Positions 1-9,234 of a stretch of 64,000 nt of DNA are shown here, piece after piece. How positions within the stretch are numbered: the stretch's first letter is position 1; each line of letters begins with the position of its first letter. Origin of the DNA: Bacillus sp. S/N-304-OC-R1 (GTDB taxonomy: Bacteria > Bacillota > Bacilli > Bacillales > Cytobacillaceae); contig NZ_JACWFE010000024.1 in assembly GCF_019749375.1 (NCBI RefSeq), positions 1 through 64,000 of the forward strand, given 5' to 3'. A program made the translations under genes and the position numbers. The notes under the pieces are model-generated. The model did no database searches and was not told the origin of the DNA. It was given only the letters and a program-made list of their open reading frames with translations.

Positions 1-30
1 AGTAAGGAGCTAGTTTCGTTCATGATAACT

Positions 31-166
31 CGGCTAACGCCTGGTGGTCTCCCGCTTCCCTCCATTCCCGCAGGAGTCAAGTGCCCTCCGCTCCAATCAA
101 CTCTGATATTTAAATTAATATCTACTTATAAAGCAACAAACTTTTCGAAAACAGCCTTTATTTAAT
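31..166. repeat. Dispersed intergenic repeat, half copy A
   Basis: This stretch matches 51350-51483 with only scattered differences, running from CGGCTAA through CTCCCGCTTCCCTCC and CAAGTGCCCTCCGC to AAACAGCCTTT. Only the right arm of the palindrome seen in the other copy is present; bases 1-30 do not match the left arm there. It ends about six bases before the comEC stop codon. No ORF lies in it. It is likely a non-autonomous intergenic repeat of the kind common in Bacillaceae; the family name is not known to me. Confidence 0.8.
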
Positions 167-171
167 ACATC

Positions 172-2496
172 TTATGGCATCTGCTTAAAAAAGGTTCCTT
201 TATCTCCTCTAAAAATATAGGTAATTGCCCCATGTTCATCTGTTCGCAAAATGTTAATTTGTCTATCCGATAAATTATTTAATACCTCTTTGTTTGGATG
301 TCCATATCGATTATTTCTTCCTGCTGAAATAACGGCCAGCTTGGGACTGATCTTGTCTAATAGCAATTCAGAAGTTGACGATTTGCTCCCATGATGTCCT
401 ACCTTTAATACGTCTGCTTTCAAATTATGATATCGCCTGACCAGCATTTCTTCCCCGTTTTTCTCTAAATCACCTGTAAATAGCCATGTTAGTCCCCCAA
501 TGGTTGTAAATAGCACAATCGAGCCATCGTTTCTTTCTCCAGTCATCTCTTTCTGTGGAGAGAGAACATGAAATTGATGATTGCCAGCTGTCCAGCTGTC
601 ACCTGCTATTGTAAATTGGTAAGGTATTTGTTTCTTTTTGGCGTTCAATAATATCGTCTTCTCCAAATCAGAAAGCTCTTTGCTTTTTGGCAGCATTATT
701 TTCCTTACACTAAGCTCTTCTATTAAAGCAGTAGCGCCTCCTATATGGTCCGTATCCCCATGTGTCAAAATCAGCTTATGAATAGTAGTAATCCCTTTGC
801 TTTTTAAAAAGGGGATAACCACATCTTTACCTACATCATATTGATTCTTTTTCGTCTTCCACTCATCTGTCTGAAATCTCAATGTTCCTCCCGTATCAAT
901 AAGATAATTCCCTTTTCCATGAGGCAATCTAATGAAAATACTGTCCCCTTGACCAACATCTATAAACGTGATTTCTCCAAAAGGAGAGAACAAATATCCA
1001 AATCCATGCAGCAATATAACGATGATAGGAAGGATTTGTATCTGCACCATCCTTTTTATCCCTTTTATTCTCTCCCATAATGAAAAATAGAGAGGAATCA
1101 CGAATAAGTACATAGCGAGAATAACTTTATTTGGCTTTCCTAAAGTAATGACTGCATAAGGAAACCTTGCTAATTGTTTTGCGAAATAGTCCATCCAATT
1201 GACGATGAAATTTATAATCACGACAAGAAAATGAATATTTTCTCCTAATAGCAGATGTAATAGAAAAATAATAAATATAGCAGGCAGGATGAAAATAGAA
1301 AATAAAGGGACAAATAGGATATTGGCGAGGACAGAGATGAGGGAGACTTCGTAAAAATAGAAAAGCATGATAGGTATAGCTGCAAGCTGACAGATAAACG
1401 AAACAGCAAATAATAAAGAAATCGGATGATTAAAGCGTTTTATAATAATGGGAGCTGATAGGATTAGAGCAAAGCTAACTCCAAAGGATAGCTGAAAACC
1501 TACGTTATAAACGACTTGAGGAAAGATGAAGGTATAAAGAAGAAAAACAATCCCAATCACATCAATGGTCATAAGCGACTTATTTCTTCCCCATTTTTGG
1601 AATCCTAAAAAAATGACCATCATAAAAACTGCACGAATAACTGATGGAGCAGCACCCGTAATGAAAGCATAACAAGGTAAAAAAATTAATAAGGCTGAGG
1701 TCATTTTCTCTCTTGATATACCAGTACGGATACCGAGAAAATAAATCATCCCCACAAGCATCCCAACATGAAGTCCAGATATTGCCAATAAATGAACGAT
1801 GCCGAGCTTCTGATAAGAGGTTAGTACATCCTCTTCAATATAATTTCGATCACCAAACAGCAAAGCAATTGCTAAAGGCGCAGTTTCTTTTGGGAAATTG
1901 CTCTGCAAATAATTGGTACCGGTTTCCCTAAGTTTAGCGAAAAATGAAAGGGGAGTATTTTTTTGAGGTATACATTTTGAGGAGTTTAAGTATTCTGCTT
2001 TTAGTATCCAGTAAGTTTGATTTCGATTAAGATACTCTTTATAATTAAATGCATTTTGATTGGTGGAAGTAAATGGCTCTTCTAATAATCCTCTAACTGA
2101 ACAGACGAAACCTACTTTTAAATTTTGTACAATGTCTGCCTTTTCTTCCGCTGTTTTTATTTTATAGTTTATGATAATTTTTTCATTCGATTTTATTTCT
2201 TTTGCCCTTGCGGAAAATGTATCTCCATCTACCTTTAGATTTTCCTGAAGATAAACTGAAAAATTTGTTTCATTTTCTTGAATTCTACTATAATTTGCTC
2301 TTTCAGCAAATTCACTGCGTACGAAAAACATGATGAAAATAAGGCTGATTGCTGCGAGCTGCCTCAAAGAATACCCTTTCCTTGCAGCAAGGAAATATGT
2401 TAGCAGCATCTGACCTAATAAAAAAGTAAAATGAACAAAGCTCGTTAATATTCCTAGCAGTGAGGCAACGGCGAAATAAATCCATTTGCCTTTCAT
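172..2496 (-). CDS. comEC: DNA internalization competence protein ComEC/Rec2
   Basis: ComEC forms the inner-membrane channel that takes in single-stranded DNA during transformation. The 774-residue protein has the family layout and length: N-terminal membrane segments (about 5-45), an OB-like soluble part, a multi-pass Competence domain (about 205-470) carrying the LLAISGLHVGM motif, more membrane helices, and a C-terminal metallo-beta-lactamase domain starting at FIDVGQGDS with THGDTDHIGG near residue 585. The intact zinc-ligand motif suggests an active nuclease-like domain. It is last in the minus-strand order comEA-comEB-comEC. The ATG has a GGAG site just upstream. Full length, no frameshift. 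Confidence 0.97.
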   Translation of the reverse strand: MKGKWIYFAVASLLGILTSFVHFTFLLGQMLLTYFLAARKGYSLRQLAAISLIFIMFFVRSEFAERANYSRIQENETNFSVYLQENLKVDGDTFSARAKEIKSNEKIIINYKIKTAEEKADIVQNLKVGFVCSVRGLLEEPFTSTNQNAFNYKEYLNRNQTYWILKAEYLNSSKCIPQKNTPLSFFAKLRETGTNYLQSNFPKETAPLAIALLFGDRNYIEEDVLTSYQKLGIVHLLAISGLHVGMLVGMIYFLGIRTGISREKMTSALLIFLPCYAFITGAAPSVIRAVFMMVIFLGFQKWGRNKSLMTIDVIGIVFLLYTFIFPQVVYNVGFQLSFGVSFALILSAPIIIKRFNHPISLLFAVSFICQLAAIPIMLFYFYEVSLISVLANILFVPLFSIFILPAIFIIFLLHLLLGENIHFLVVIINFIVNWMDYFAKQLARFPYAVITLGKPNKVILAMYLFVIPLYFSLWERIKGIKRMVQIQILPIIVILLHGFGYLFSPFGEITFIDVGQGDSIFIRLPHGKGNYLIDTGGTLRFQTDEWKTKKNQYDVGKDVVIPFLKSKGITTIHKLILTHGDTDHIGGATALIEELSVRKIMLPKSKELSDLEKTILLNAKKKQIPYQFTIAGDSWTAGNHQFHVLSPQKEMTGERNDGSIVLFTTIGGLTWLFTGDLEKNGEEMLVRRYHNLKADVLKVGHHGSKSSTSELLLDKISPKLAVISAGRNNRYGHPNKEVLNNLSDRQINILRTDEHGAITYIFRGDKGTFFKQMP

Positions 2497-2548
2497 ATAA
2501 AGCTCTCCTTTATCTACATTTTTATTTTAAAAGGTATAGGAAAAAACC

Positions 2549-2983
2549 CTATACCTGCCCACTTGCTTCTTCTTTAGGAAGATGAATAACTTCCACATCC
2601 CTCAAAAAGTGTTCATTATATTTATTTGGGTAAGCATGTCGATATACAACCCTTGTAATTCCTGACTGAGCTAATGTTTTTGCACAATTTTCACAGGGCT
2701 CATGAGTAATATAAGCTGTCGCCCCTTTTAATAAACTTCTGTCAGCATGGAGGACTGCATTAAGTTCAGAATGCAGTGTCCGAATGCATCTCCCTTGATC
2801 ATTTATTAGGCAGCCAGCATCCTCACAATGCTCATGGCCGTGTATTGAGCCATTGTAGCCAGTAGATACGATATGCTTATCTTTAACAATTACACAGCCT
2901 ACATGCAGTCTTGGGCATGTTGAGCGTGAACCAACTTCATTGGCAATGTCTAAAAAATATTCATCCCAGCTTTTTCTTCCCAC
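2549..2983 (-). CDS. comEB: ComE operon protein 2, dCMP deaminase family
   Basis: A 144-residue zinc-dependent deoxycytidylate deaminase-like protein encoded between comEA and comEC. The zinc and catalytic signature is complete: H71 and E73 in HSELNAV, and C97 and C100 in EPCENC. Deoxycytidylate deaminases convert dCMP to dUMP. In B. subtilis comEB sits in the comE operon but is reported as dispensable for DNA uptake, so its role here is probably nucleotide metabolism. Length matches the family and it lies 52 bases before comEC. Confidence 0.95.
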   Translation of the reverse strand: MGRKSWDEYFLDIANEVGSRSTCPRLHVGCVIVKDKHIVSTGYNGSIHGHEHCEDAGCLINDQGRCIRTLHSELNAVLHADRSLLKGATAYITHEPCENCAKTLAQSGITRVVYRHAYPNKYNEHFLRDVEVIHLPKEEASGQV

Positions 2984-3075
2984 AATCCTAACTCCTTACT
3001 GTTAATTGTTTAAGTCTTAATGTCTTATATGCCAAGTTTAAGCCTCATGTTTTTGCTGGTCAATACTGTTGAGTG

Positions 3076-3711
3076 CTATTTTACTTTAATACTATCTTTT
3101 AATTTCTCAAAGGTTTTTTCGCCAATACCGCTAATCGATTTTAAATCCTCAATTACTTTATAAGGTCCATTAGTCTCACGGTATTCAATAATAGCAGAGG
3201 CTTTAGCTGGACCAATACCAGGGAGCGTTTGTAATTCACTTTCATTCGCCGTGTTCAAATTAACCTTCCCATCATTTTTTTCCTGTCCAGCACCTATATT
3301 TCCTACTCCGGCCGGCGGTTCTCCTGCTGCACTCTCAGAGATTTCGCCGATTTTTGGAACGTATATAACCATTTCATCTTCCACTCTCAGAGCAAAGTTT
3401 ATTTGGGTCTCATCTGCGTTTTCGTTTAATCCACCAGCCTTGGTGATTAAATCGATAACCCGATCATTTCCAGTTGCTTCATACACCCCTGGATTTTTCA
3501 CTGCTCCTTTTACATCCACTAATACAATTTCTGTCATTAAGATATTCTCTAGGCTTTCATCGTCATTATCTTCACTTGTCAGCAGCCATTCATTTTCCTC
3601 AAACACTTCACCGCTTTCCTCCACAGGCTGAAAAATAAAATAAATGGCGGCAATACAACCAATTAATCCTGAAATAATATAAATTTTGTACTCTTTTATC
3701 AAGGGAATCAT
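3076..3711 (-). CDS. comEA: Competence DNA receptor ComEA
   Basis: Membrane-anchored receptor that binds double-stranded DNA at the cell surface. A signal anchor lies near residues 7-26, followed by an acidic linker, an SLBB-like domain (VDVKGAVKNPGVY) and a C-terminal pair of helix-hairpin-helix motifs (LPGIGPAKA and ISGIGEKT) that bind DNA. I place the start at the ATG at 3711, about nine bases after AAAGG; an in-frame ATG three codons upstream (3720) is too close to that site. About 211 residues. First gene of the comE operon, divergent from comER. Confidence 0.93.
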   Translation of the reverse strand: MIPLIKEYKIYIISGLIGCIAAIYFIFQPVEESGEVFEENEWLLTSEDNDDESLENILMTEIVLVDVKGAVKNPGVYEATGNDRVIDLITKAGGLNENADETQINFALRVEDEMVIYVPKIGEISESAAGEPPAGVGNIGAGQEKNDGKVNLNTANESELQTLPGIGPAKASAIIEYRETNGPYKVIEDLKSISGIGEKTFEKLKDSIKVK

Positions 3712-3798
3712 CCATATCATCCTTTCGTTTTAGCATATTCTAATAGGGAAGTTCATATTGTATAGGAGAAAGTTTGCTTGTGAAGGAGGGACAATCAA

Positions 3799-4626
3799 AT
3801 GAAAATCGGAATCATTGGAACAGGTAATATGGGGAGAATACTGACTGAAGCATTAATTGATGGAAAAGCCATATCTCCTTCATCAATATCAATTACGAAT
3901 CGTACTTTGAAAAAAGCAATTGATATTAAGGAGAATTATCAAGAAATAAACATTGAGGAAAATGGGAAGGATGTAGCGGAGAAATCCTCGCTCATCTTTA
4001 TTTGTGTTAAGCCTCATGATGTTCATAGAGTCATAAAGGACATTTCCCCCTTTCTAACAAAAGAGAAATGTATTGTTTCGATTACTAGCCCAATCAGTGT
4101 TGAACAACTTGAGAATATCACTTCATGTTCTGTAGCGAGAGTTATACCAAGCATTACAAATCGGGCACTCTCAGGTGTATCATTGTTATCCTTTGGTGCA
4201 AATTGTGATCATGAATGGAAAACAATTTTAAAAGAAATGTTTAATCAAATTTCTACAACAGTTGAGATAAACGAAAATATAACAAGAGTTGCTTCTGATA
4301 TTGTCAGCTGCGGACCAGCATTCTTCAGTTATTTAACTCAGCGGTTTATTCTCGCTGCAGTGAAAGAGACAAAGATTGACCAGGAAACTGCAACAGTATT
4401 AGCTGAGAATATGCTTATTGGAATGGGCGATTTAATGAAGAAGGGTTTTTATACGCTGCCTACTCTTCAAGATAAGGTTTGTGTGAAGGGCGGAATTACA
4501 GGTGAAGGCATTAAGGTGCTGGAGAGTGAACTAGGTGATGTGTTTGAACATGTATTCCAGGCAACACATGCAAAGTTTGAAGAGGATATTAACCAAGTGA
4601 AAGAACATTATATAATCCGTACCTAG
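3799..4626 (+). CDS. comER: Late competence protein ComER, ProC-like oxidoreductase
   Basis: A 275-residue protein of the pyrroline-5-carboxylate reductase family, divergent from comEA as in B. subtilis. The N-terminal Rossmann motif is GIIGTGNMGR (residues 4-13). The C-terminal dimer domain includes CVKGGITGEGI, resembling the ProC signature. Its biochemical role is not settled; B. subtilis comER is not needed for transformation, and a role in biofilm and sporulation control has been reported there. A GGAGGG site precedes the ATG. Confidence 0.93.
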   Translation: MKIGIIGTGNMGRILTEALIDGKAISPSSISITNRTLKKAIDIKENYQEINIEENGKDVAEKSSLIFICVKPHDVHRVIKDISPFLTKEKCIVSITSPISVEQLENITSCSVARVIPSITNRALSGVSLLSFGANCDHEWKTILKEMFNQISTTVEINENITRVASDIVSCGPAFFSYLTQRFILAAVKETKIDQETATVLAENMLIGMGDLMKKGFYTLPTLQDKVCVKGGITGEGIKVLESELGDVFEHVFQATHAKFEEDINQVKEHYIIRT

Positions 4627-4687
4627 ATTTATTCGGCATAAAAGAGGAATTTCCTCCCTACCCCCGTAATTTTTATTCAAATAATAA

Positions 4688-4707
4688 GGCCAGCTAAAAA
4701 GCTGGCC
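4688..4707. terminator. Terminator between convergent comER and yqeM
   Basis: A perfect 8-bp stem GGCCAGCT/AGCTGGCC with a four-base loop lies between the stops of comER and yqeM. Read on the minus strand it is followed by a T-rich tract, so it probably ends the yqeG-yqeM operon. Confidence 0.7.
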
Positions 4708-4714
4708 ACTTCTC

Positions 4715-5470
4715 TTAAATTTGCTCATTTTTTCTGCAGATAAAAAATATCCGTTCTGAATCAGCTTCTGGAGGATTAGCCTCAAAATCACCGATCACTT
4801 CAAGTACGTCAAAGCCGGTTTCAAGTAGCCAATTCTTGTATATTTCAATTGGGTATGTCCTTTGAAAATGGAGCTCATCATAGCGATGATACATATTTGT
4901 CTCTCTATCTAAAACAAAAAAACTTAGATCATGTTCAATGCTTAATGGATGCTCTCCTTCAAAGCAATGCCAAATATAGCTAATTTCTTCATCATTCACA
5001 GCAAAGGTTTGATCTTTAAATATGTCACTCATCTTATAAATGGAATGAACATCAAATATAAATAGGCCTTGATCGGACAAATGCTCGTTTACTCCCTTAA
5101 ATGTAGCAACAACATCTTCCTTAGACTGTAAATAGTTAATGGAATCACAAAAAATACCAATAATATCAAATGCGCCTAATCCTTGAAGTTCAGCCATATT
5201 TTGCTGATAGAAGCTCGGATTTAATCCTTTTTCTTCTGCCTTTGCTTGGGCTACTGTCAGCATATCTTCTGAAAGGTCGACTCCGGTAACATTTAAACCT
5301 TCCTCAGAAAATTTTATAGCAAGCTCACCCGTTCCGCAGCCAATATCAAGAAGCTGCCTCGAATTTACTTCGTATTTTCTTGCCTTATCTAAGACTAGTT
5401 CTACCCATCTATCATAGGGAACATCCCTCATTAATTCATCATAAAGATAGGCAAACTTTTCATAGCTCAT
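4715..5470 (-). CDS. yqeM: Class I SAM-dependent methyltransferase YqeM
   Basis: A 251-residue methyltransferase fold with the SAM-binding motif LDIGCGTGEL at residues 41-50 and motif II region VDLSEDML. The substrate is unknown. It is the last gene of the yqeG operon and its start overlaps the rsfS stop by four bases (ATGA type), implying translational coupling. The conserved place after rsfS suggests a link to ribosome or RNA metabolism, but this is inference only. Confidence 0.92.
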   Translation of the reverse strand: MSYEKFAYLYDELMRDVPYDRWVELVLDKARKYEVNSRQLLDIGCGTGELAIKFSEEGLNVTGVDLSEDMLTVAQAKAEEKGLNPSFYQQNMAELQGLGAFDIIGIFCDSINYLQSKEDVVATFKGVNEHLSDQGLFIFDVHSIYKMSDIFKDQTFAVNDEEISYIWHCFEGEHPLSIEHDLSFFVLDRETNMYHRYDELHFQRTYPIEIYKNWLLETGFDVLEVIGDFEANPPEADSERIFFICRKNEQI

Positions 5471-5823
5471 TGATTTAACTCGCTTTGCACATTTTCAATT
5501 GGTGCATCGCCCCATAAGCGCTCAAGATTATAATAGCTTCTTTCATCCCGATGAAAAATATGAGCAACCACATCACCTAAATCAACGAGTACCCATCTTG
5601 CTTCATCAAAGCCCTCAATCCTTTTAATGCTATAGCCTTTTTCCTCTGCTTTTTCCTTCATTTCCCTAGCTATTGCTTGAACCTGCTTATCTGAATTTCC
5701 ATGACAAATTAAAAAATAATCTGCAATCATAGAAATGCCCTTCATATTAAGTAATATAATATCTTCAGCTCTCTTATCGTCAGCAGCTTTTACCGCAGTT
5801 GACAGCAATTCTTTTTCGTTCAT
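5467..5823 (-). CDS. rsfS: Ribosomal silencing factor RsfS
   Basis: A 118-residue member of the RsfS/Iojap family. These proteins bind uL14 on the large ribosomal subunit and block joining with the 30S subunit when nutrients are short. Family marks include the KADDKRAEDI-like N-terminus, DYFLICHGNSDKQVQAIA and DVVAHIFHRDERSYYNLERLW. It overlaps yqeK by four bases upstream and yqeM by four downstream, so it sits in a translationally coupled block. Confidence 0.96.
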   Translation of the reverse strand: MNEKELLSTAVKAADDKRAEDIILLNMKGISMIADYFLICHGNSDKQVQAIAREMKEKAEEKGYSIKRIEGFDEARWVLVDLGDVVAHIFHRDERSYYNLERLWGDAPIENVQSELNQ

Positions 5824-6395
5824 TCAATCAGTCCTCCCGACCGCATAATTAAGTCATTATAAGTGTTAAATGTATCTGGAAACACAGGCTGCCCCTTTTT
5901 CATTAAAAAAAGGATGGTGTTTTGAATAGACTTTATGAGCGCTTTATTTAGGCTTTTTTGTGCCATTTCACGCACTTCATCCACTCCCGGAAAATGTCTT
6001 CCAGGTTCAATATAATCAGCCAAGTAGATTACTTTTTCAAGTAATGTCATGTTTATTCTTCCAGATGTATGGAATCTAATTGCATCTAATATTTCGACAT
6101 CCTCGATGCCAACCTCTTTTTGAACAAGAAAAGCCCCTACAGGAGCATGCCAAAGTTCACTATTGTATAGGAGAAGTTCACTAGGCATTCCTTGCTCAAC
6201 AATAATCTTTTTCATTTCCTCTTTTGGGCGAAATTTTGCGTAATCATGGAAAATCGCGGCCATCTCTGCTTTTTTCGAATCTGCACCATACTTCTCCGCA
6301 AGACTTATAGCTGTATCCATAACCCCAATCGTATGCTGATAACGATGATCGGTTAATTGTTCTTTCACTATTTTTAAAGCAACGTCACGATCCAT
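5820..6395 (-). CDS. yqeK: HD-domain Ap4A hydrolase YqeK
   Basis: A 191-residue HD-domain phosphohydrolase. Ligands of the HD metal site are visible: H21 (RYQHTIG), H50-D51 (IFHDYAK), a histidine in LWHAPVG and one in RFHTSGR. The Bacillus/Staphylococcus family hydrolyses diadenosine tetraphosphate symmetrically to two ADP with a bound iron. It overlaps the nadD stop by 11 bases and rsfS by four. Pairing with nadD is a conserved Firmicute arrangement. Confidence 0.94.
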   Translation of the reverse strand: MDRDVALKIVKEQLTDHRYQHTIGVMDTAISLAEKYGADSKKAEMAAIFHDYAKFRPKEEMKKIIVEQGMPSELLLYNSELWHAPVGAFLVQKEVGIEDVEILDAIRFHTSGRINMTLLEKVIYLADYIEPGRHFPGVDEVREMAQKSLNKALIKSIQNTILFLMKKGQPVFPDTFNTYNDLIMRSGGLIE

Positions 6396-6954
6396 ATAGG
6401 TTATTCTCCTTAATATAGTTCCTGACAGAATCGGGAACGAGGTACTGAATAGTCTCGTTTTCCTTTAGCCGCTTCCGTATAAGACTTGATGAAATCTCCA
6501 TATTTGGAACATCCCTGAATAGAATTGGATATTGGCTTTCATGTTTATAGGAAGGACGATTAACTCCAATAAATTGGACAAGTTTTATTAGCTCATCTAT
6601 ATTCTTCCATTTAGGCAAATACTCAATCATATCTGCACCAATAATAAAGAAAAACTGTTTATCAGGATGTCTTTCCTTTAGGATTTTCATCGTGTCGTAA
6701 GTAAAGGAAGGTCCGGACCTTTCAAGCTCAATTAATTCAATTTTAAATTTAGGATGTCCACTAATCGCAAGCTTCAGTAAATTTACTCTGTCCCCATCAT
6801 TAATGGCATGTGATTGCTTTTTATGAGGAGGCTTCTGATTCGGCATAAACCAAATTTCATCTAAATGAAATGCATTTAATACTTCGTTTGAAATAATTAA
6901 ATGCCCAAGATGGGGCGGATCAAACGTTCCTCCAAGTATGCCGATCCTTTTCAA
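6385..6954 (-). CDS. nadD: Nicotinate-nucleotide adenylyltransferase
   Basis: NadD adenylates nicotinate mononucleotide to deamido-NAD in NAD synthesis. The 189-residue protein has the nucleotidyltransferase motif [11 protein letters not shown] (8-18) and the C-terminal ISSSLIRKR motif. The start is a TTG at 6954, preceded by GGAGGG at a normal distance; no better ATG exists. It lies 22 bases after yhbY and overlaps yqeK. Confidence 0.96.
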   Translation of the reverse strand: MKRIGILGGTFDPPHLGHLIISNEVLNAFHLDEIWFMPNQKPPHKKQSHAINDGDRVNLLKLAISGHPKFKIELIELERSGPSFTYDTMKILKERHPDKQFFFIIGADMIEYLPKWKNIDELIKLVQFIGVNRPSYKHESQYPILFRDVPNMEISSSLIRKRLKENETIQYLVPDSVRNYIKENNLYGS

Positions 6955-6976
6955 GCTTATCCCTCCCAGCTTTCAA

Positions 6977-7267
6977 TTATGGCAGTTTAATTTGTTTATT
7001 TTCCCTAGATTCTTTATAAAGAATAATTGTATTTCCAATAATTTGAACAAGTTCTGCTCTTGTACCTGCTACTAATTCGTTCGCAACTGTATCTTTGTCT
7101 TCTTCACAGTTTTGCAGCACTGTAATTTTCATTAATTCTCGTGCTTCAAGTGCGTCATTTATTTGTTTAATCATATTTTCATTGACACCGCCTTTTCCGA
7201 CTTGAAAAATCGGATTTAGATGATGCGCCTTAGAACGTAAGAAACGTTTTTGTTTTCCTGTTAACAT
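6977..7267 (-). CDS. yhbY: Ribosome assembly RNA-binding protein YhbY (YqeI)
   Basis: A 96-residue CRM-domain protein. The start MLTGKQKRFLRSKAHHL and the GKGGVNENM loop (a GxxG RNA-binding loop) are typical. Relatives bind precursor large ribosomal subunits. It lies three bases after aroE and before nadD in the same operon as yqeH and rsfS, consistent with ribosome assembly. Confidence 0.95.
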   Translation of the reverse strand: MLTGKQKRFLRSKAHHLNPIFQVGKGGVNENMIKQINDALEARELMKITVLQNCEEDKDTVANELVAGTRAELVQIIGNTIILYKESRENKQIKLP

Positions 7268-7270
7268 TTG

Positions 7271-8101
7271 TTATCCTCCTAGTTGTGAGAGAACGATCTG
7301 TCTCATCCGTTGAGTATCAGGGAAAATCCCTGTCCATTTTTCAAAAGCAAGTGCTCCTTGGAACACAAACATATTTAAGCCATTTTGAGTTCTTGCGCCA
7401 TTATTTTTTGCTTCAAGCAAAAACCTTGTTTCAAGCGGATTATAAATGATATCACTTACGAATGCCCCGGCCTTTAAATTATGTATTAAAAGCGGCGTTT
7501 CTTGAGCAGCAGGTGCCATCCCTGAAGGTGTTGTTTGAATAATTAAATCATATAATCCAAGCCTTTCTTCTGCTTCGCTAATTCCATATGCATTAGATTG
7601 GACGGAAAATGGACATTCATTTGCAATAAGTTCGGCCTTTGAAACGGTACGATTGCAAATGTCTAATGCAGCAACGCCTTCTTTAGCTAATGTAAAATAA
7701 ATGGCTCTTGCAGCACCGCCAGCCCCTATCACTAATACTGATTTATCATGTAAGCTTGGAAGTTCCTCGGACAACCCTCTAACAAATCCGCTTCCATCTG
7801 TATTGTAGCCTATAAACTTCCCGTCCATATTCACGACTGTGTTAACGGCTCCTATAGATTTAGCAAGCGGATCTAACTCATCTAAATGCTCCATAATTGT
7901 TTCTTTGTGAGGAACTGTTACGTTAAATCCTGAAATACCGATTGCCTTGAGGCCCTTAATCGCATCTGCTAAATTCTCTCTCTTTACATGCAGAGGCTGA
8001 TAATGGGCATCTATCCCATTAGCTTGAAATAAATCATTATGCATCGCAGGTGACATAGAATGAGCAATCGGATCCCCTATTACAGCAAAAAGCTTTTTCA
8101 C
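7271..8101 (-). CDS. aroE: Shikimate dehydrogenase (NADP+)
   Basis: AroE reduces 3-dehydroshikimate to shikimate in aromatic amino acid synthesis. In this 276-residue protein the catalytic pair K66 (NVTVPHK) and D102 (NTDG) are present, as is the dinucleotide motif GAGGAAR and the substrate motif SMSPAMHN. The start is a GTG with GGGGAGAG upstream. It is flanked by yqeH and yhbY in the conserved operon. Confidence 0.96.
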   Translation of the reverse strand: MKKLFAVIGDPIAHSMSPAMHNDLFQANGIDAHYQPLHVKRENLADAIKGLKAIGISGFNVTVPHKETIMEHLDELDPLAKSIGAVNTVVNMDGKFIGYNTDGSGFVRGLSEELPSLHDKSVLVIGAGGAARAIYFTLAKEGVAALDICNRTVSKAELIANECPFSVQSNAYGISEAEERLGLYDLIIQTTPSGMAPAAQETPLLIHNLKAGAFVSDIIYNPLETRFLLEAKNNGARTQNGLNMFVFQGALAFEKWTGIFPDTQRMRQIVLSQLGG

Positions 8102-8127
8102 GTCTCTCTCCCCTTAAACGATACCAA

Positions 8128-9231
8128 TTAAATTAGTGATTTTCTTAATAGTGCATGAACACCTTTTGGAACATAGGCAGCTACTTTAGCCCCCGGTTCA
8201 TTAACTGTAATCCAGCCAAGCCCAGAAAACACGATATCTGTTTTTCCTTCTTTTATTGTAAATTCGTGTTTAACCAGCTCAGGAAATTGATCTAATTCGT
8301 CTTTTCTTGGCGGAGTTAATAATTCACCTGCATGATTTTTATATAATTCATCAGCATTTTCTAACTTAGTCCGGTGAATTTTTAATTCATTTGAAAAATG
8401 GCATACAAATGACCTGCGACCCCCAGTAATATAATCAAAACGGGCTAAACCACCTATAAAAAGAGTTTGTTCTTCATTTAACTGATATACTGCAGGTTTA
8501 ATTTCTTTTTTCGGTGTAATGATTTTTAAATCTGACTTATCGACATAATGTGCCATTTGGTGATGATTAATAATTCCCGGTGTATCAACTAGCGCTTTCC
8601 CATCAGATAACGGAATTTCAATAATATCTAGCGTTGTGCCAGGAAAATGTGAAGTGGTAATAACATCCCCTTCTCCTGTTACTTCCTTTAAAATACGATT
8701 AATAAATGTTGATTTACCAACATTCGTACAGCCAACAACATAAACGTCCTTGCCATCTCGATATTCATCAATAGCTGAGGCCACTTCAGAAATATTTTTT
8801 CCCTTTGCAGCACTGACAAGGAAAACATCCTCTGCCTTTAAGCCAAGCTCTTTAGCTTCTTGCTTCATCCAGTTAATTAATTTATTATGTTTCACCGATT
8901 TAGGAAGCAAGTCAACCTTATTTCCAACGAGAAGAATTTTATTCTTACCGACAAATCGGTGAAGGCCAGGAAGCCAGCTTCCGTTAAAGTCAAAAATGTC
9001 GACAATTTTCACAATAAGCGAGTCACTTTTGCCAAGCCCATTTAAGATTTTAAGGAAATCATCATCTGTTAAACTAACATCCTGCACTTCATTATAATGC
9101 TTTAAACGAAAGCAACGCTGACAAATAATTGCTTCCTTTTGCAATGCCGATTCTGGTGCATAACCTAATGAAGCGGGATCATCTGTTTGAATTTTCACGC
9201 CGCACCCTATACAAATATATTGTTCACTCAC
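8128..9231 (-). CDS. yqeH: Ribosome biogenesis GTPase YqeH
   Basis: A 367-residue circularly permuted GTPase needed for 30S subunit assembly. An N-terminal zinc finger (C7, C10, C37, C40) precedes the permuted GTPase: G4 NKVD at 104-107 comes before G1 GCTNVGKST at 167-175 and G3 DTPG at 216-219. The start is a GTG with GGGAGG eight bases upstream, three bases after the yqeG stop. Confidence 0.97.
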   Translation of the reverse strand: MSEQYICIGCGVKIQTDDPASLGYAPESALQKEAIICQRCFRLKHYNEVQDVSLTDDDFLKILNGLGKSDSLIVKIVDIFDFNGSWLPGLHRFVGKNKILLVGNKVDLLPKSVKHNKLINWMKQEAKELGLKAEDVFLVSAAKGKNISEVASAIDEYRDGKDVYVVGCTNVGKSTFINRILKEVTGEGDVITTSHFPGTTLDIIEIPLSDGKALVDTPGIINHHQMAHYVDKSDLKIITPKKEIKPAVYQLNEEQTLFIGGLARFDYITGGRRSFVCHFSNELKIHRTKLENADELYKNHAGELLTPPRKDELDQFPELVKHEFTIKEGKTDIVFSGLGWITVNEPGAKVAAYVPKGVHALLRKSLI

Positions 9232-9234
9232 TAA

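Noticed and set aside
1-171. Insertion sequence end or transposon
   Set aside because: The repeat has no ORF, no target duplications that can be seen and matches another intergenic copy; it fits a non-coding dispersed repeat better.
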